Shown here piece after piece: positions 32,355 through 32,828 of a DNA stretch of 32,828 nucleotides. The stretch covers positions 1 to 32,828 of the forward strand of contig JAUIBE010000032.1 of assembly GCA_030428105.1 (NCBI GenBank), in the 5' to 3' direction. Below the pieces are notes generated by a model, which did no database searches, was not told the origin of the DNA, and saw nothing but the letters and a program-made list of their open reading frames with translations. Source of the stretch: Gammaproteobacteria bacterium (GTDB taxonomy: Bacteria > Pseudomonadota > Gammaproteobacteria > Xanthomonadales > SZUA-36). The position numbers and the translations under genes are program-made. The stretch's first letter is position 1. Each line of letters opens with the position of its first letter.

Positions 32355-32828
32355 TCAGGCAAACCTTCTGAAGCCAACCAGGCCAACACCCAGCATCAGC
32401 AGGGCCATCAGCGCCAGCATGTACTGGTTCAGGGTTGGAATACCCTCATAAAAACGCGTGTTGGTGATGGTGCAGGCAGCGCCTTCACCGGGCGCGACGA
32501 ACAGCTCGGCGCATTCTTCGCCCTCGGAAATCACTCCGCCTTCATCTATGTCCTCGGTGACCACGCAGTATGTGGTGCCATCCCAGAGCGGGTAGACGGA
32601 GAAGGAATCGTCTTCCTCGATGCCGTAGAACCAGAGCGTGCCGTACGCTTCTTCGAACTGCTCGTTGTAGCACTCGTACTCGGCGCTGGCGAGCACCGGG
32701 TTCTGGAACTCGGGCTTCGGGTCAATCCACAGCTTGGTGACCACGACTTCGACGGGCTGCAGGGCGTTGTTGATGTCGCAGGCCATGCTTTCGCCGCCGA
32801 AGATGTCTTCCCAGTGGCAGCCAGCGAA
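32355..32828 (-). CDS. C-terminus of a secreted repeat protein with IPTL-type sorting signal, N-terminus cut by window edge
   Basis: It is open from the right edge to a stop at 32355, with 157 residues visible. An internal ATG at 32786 is not the true start, since the frame and the similarity both continue upstream to base 32828. A prealbumin-like repeat (CDINNALQPVEVVVTKLWID, then AEYECYNEQFEEAYGTLWFY) is followed by a second cysteine pair region (ECAELFVAPGEGAACTITNT). The end is IPTLNQYMLALMALLMLGVG and then VGFRRFA: an IPTL motif, a membrane helix and a basic tail. This is the IPTL-CTERM layout linked to exosortase H, though the usual WG after IPTLxx is replaced by YM. It is probably a surface protein. 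The visible repeat resembles the last repeat of the gene at the left edge. Confidence 0.85.
   Translation of the reverse strand, partial: FAGCHWEDIFGGESMACDINNALQPVEVVVTKLWIDPKPEFQNPVLASAEYECYNEQFEEAYGTLWFYGIEEDDSFSVYPLWDGTTYCVVTEDIDEGGVISEGEECAELFVAPGEGAACTITNTRFYEGIPTLNQYMLALMALLMLGVGLVGFRRFA

Noticed and set aside
1-32828. Closed circular molecule
   Set aside because: The ends share no overlapping sequence, and direct joining breaks the frame of the repeat gene; gene content looks chromosomal. It is kept only as one option in the finding on the window ends.

Overview
The window looks like chromosomal DNA of a high-GC gammaproteobacterium, possibly a Xanthomonadales, Wenzhouxiangella-like or related marine lineage. 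This is inferred from slyX and rdgC, an IPTL-type C-terminal sorting signal, many secreted beta-rich proteins, S9 and M28 peptidases, and high GC in most genes. No rRNA, tRNA, CRISPR array, insertion sequence or phage structural cluster was seen. No gene-free stretch exceeds about 240 bases; the longest, 18663-18901 and 26524-26753, hold only the hairpin and repeats listed.

Layout. Bases 1-2686 (minus) hold the N-terminal 895 residues of a large secreted Calx-beta/DUF11 repeat protein that runs off the left edge. The right edge (32355-32828, minus) holds the C-terminus of a similar protein ending in a sorting signal, so both ends lie in the same kind of repeat gene. From 2.8 to 7.2 kb are a frameshifted LVIVD beta-propeller gene, slyX, a lipoprotein and a secreted protein with an S74 self-cleaving chaperone domain. 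From 7.3 to 10.1 kb two overlapping c-type cytochrome genes diverge from a LysR regulator. Next come the 3' remnant of an amidohydrolase gene, an arylamine N-acetyltransferase and a DUF2254 membrane protein.

From 12.5 to 15.5 kb is a TolB-propeller/M28 peptidase/PDZ fusion. On the minus strand from 18.7 to 15.5 kb lie a small Ig-like-looking protein, a TIR-transmembrane-TPR protein and a SYLF (Ysc84-like) protein, in that order of transcription. The first of these is clearly more AT-rich than its surroundings. This set is the best candidate here for an uncharacterised module. From 18.9 to 24.2 kb are a lipoprotein/secreted-protein pair, rdgC, a membrane-anchored winged-helix/TPR regulator overlapping a secreted Cys-rich protein, and a lipocalin-like secreted protein whose start region carries a 20-bp-period repeat.

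From 24.4 to 27.9 kb are an S9 peptidase and a beta-lactamase-fold serine hydrolase. From 28.0 to 32.3 kb are a DUF3313 protein, a Popeye-like membrane protein with a cyclic-nucleotide-binding fold, and a convergent partner-switching pair. That pair consists of a sensor with PP2C phosphatase and HATPase domains plus its STAS antagonist.

The genes mostly concern envelope and secreted functions plus signalling. All family assignments were made by reading motifs, with no database search.
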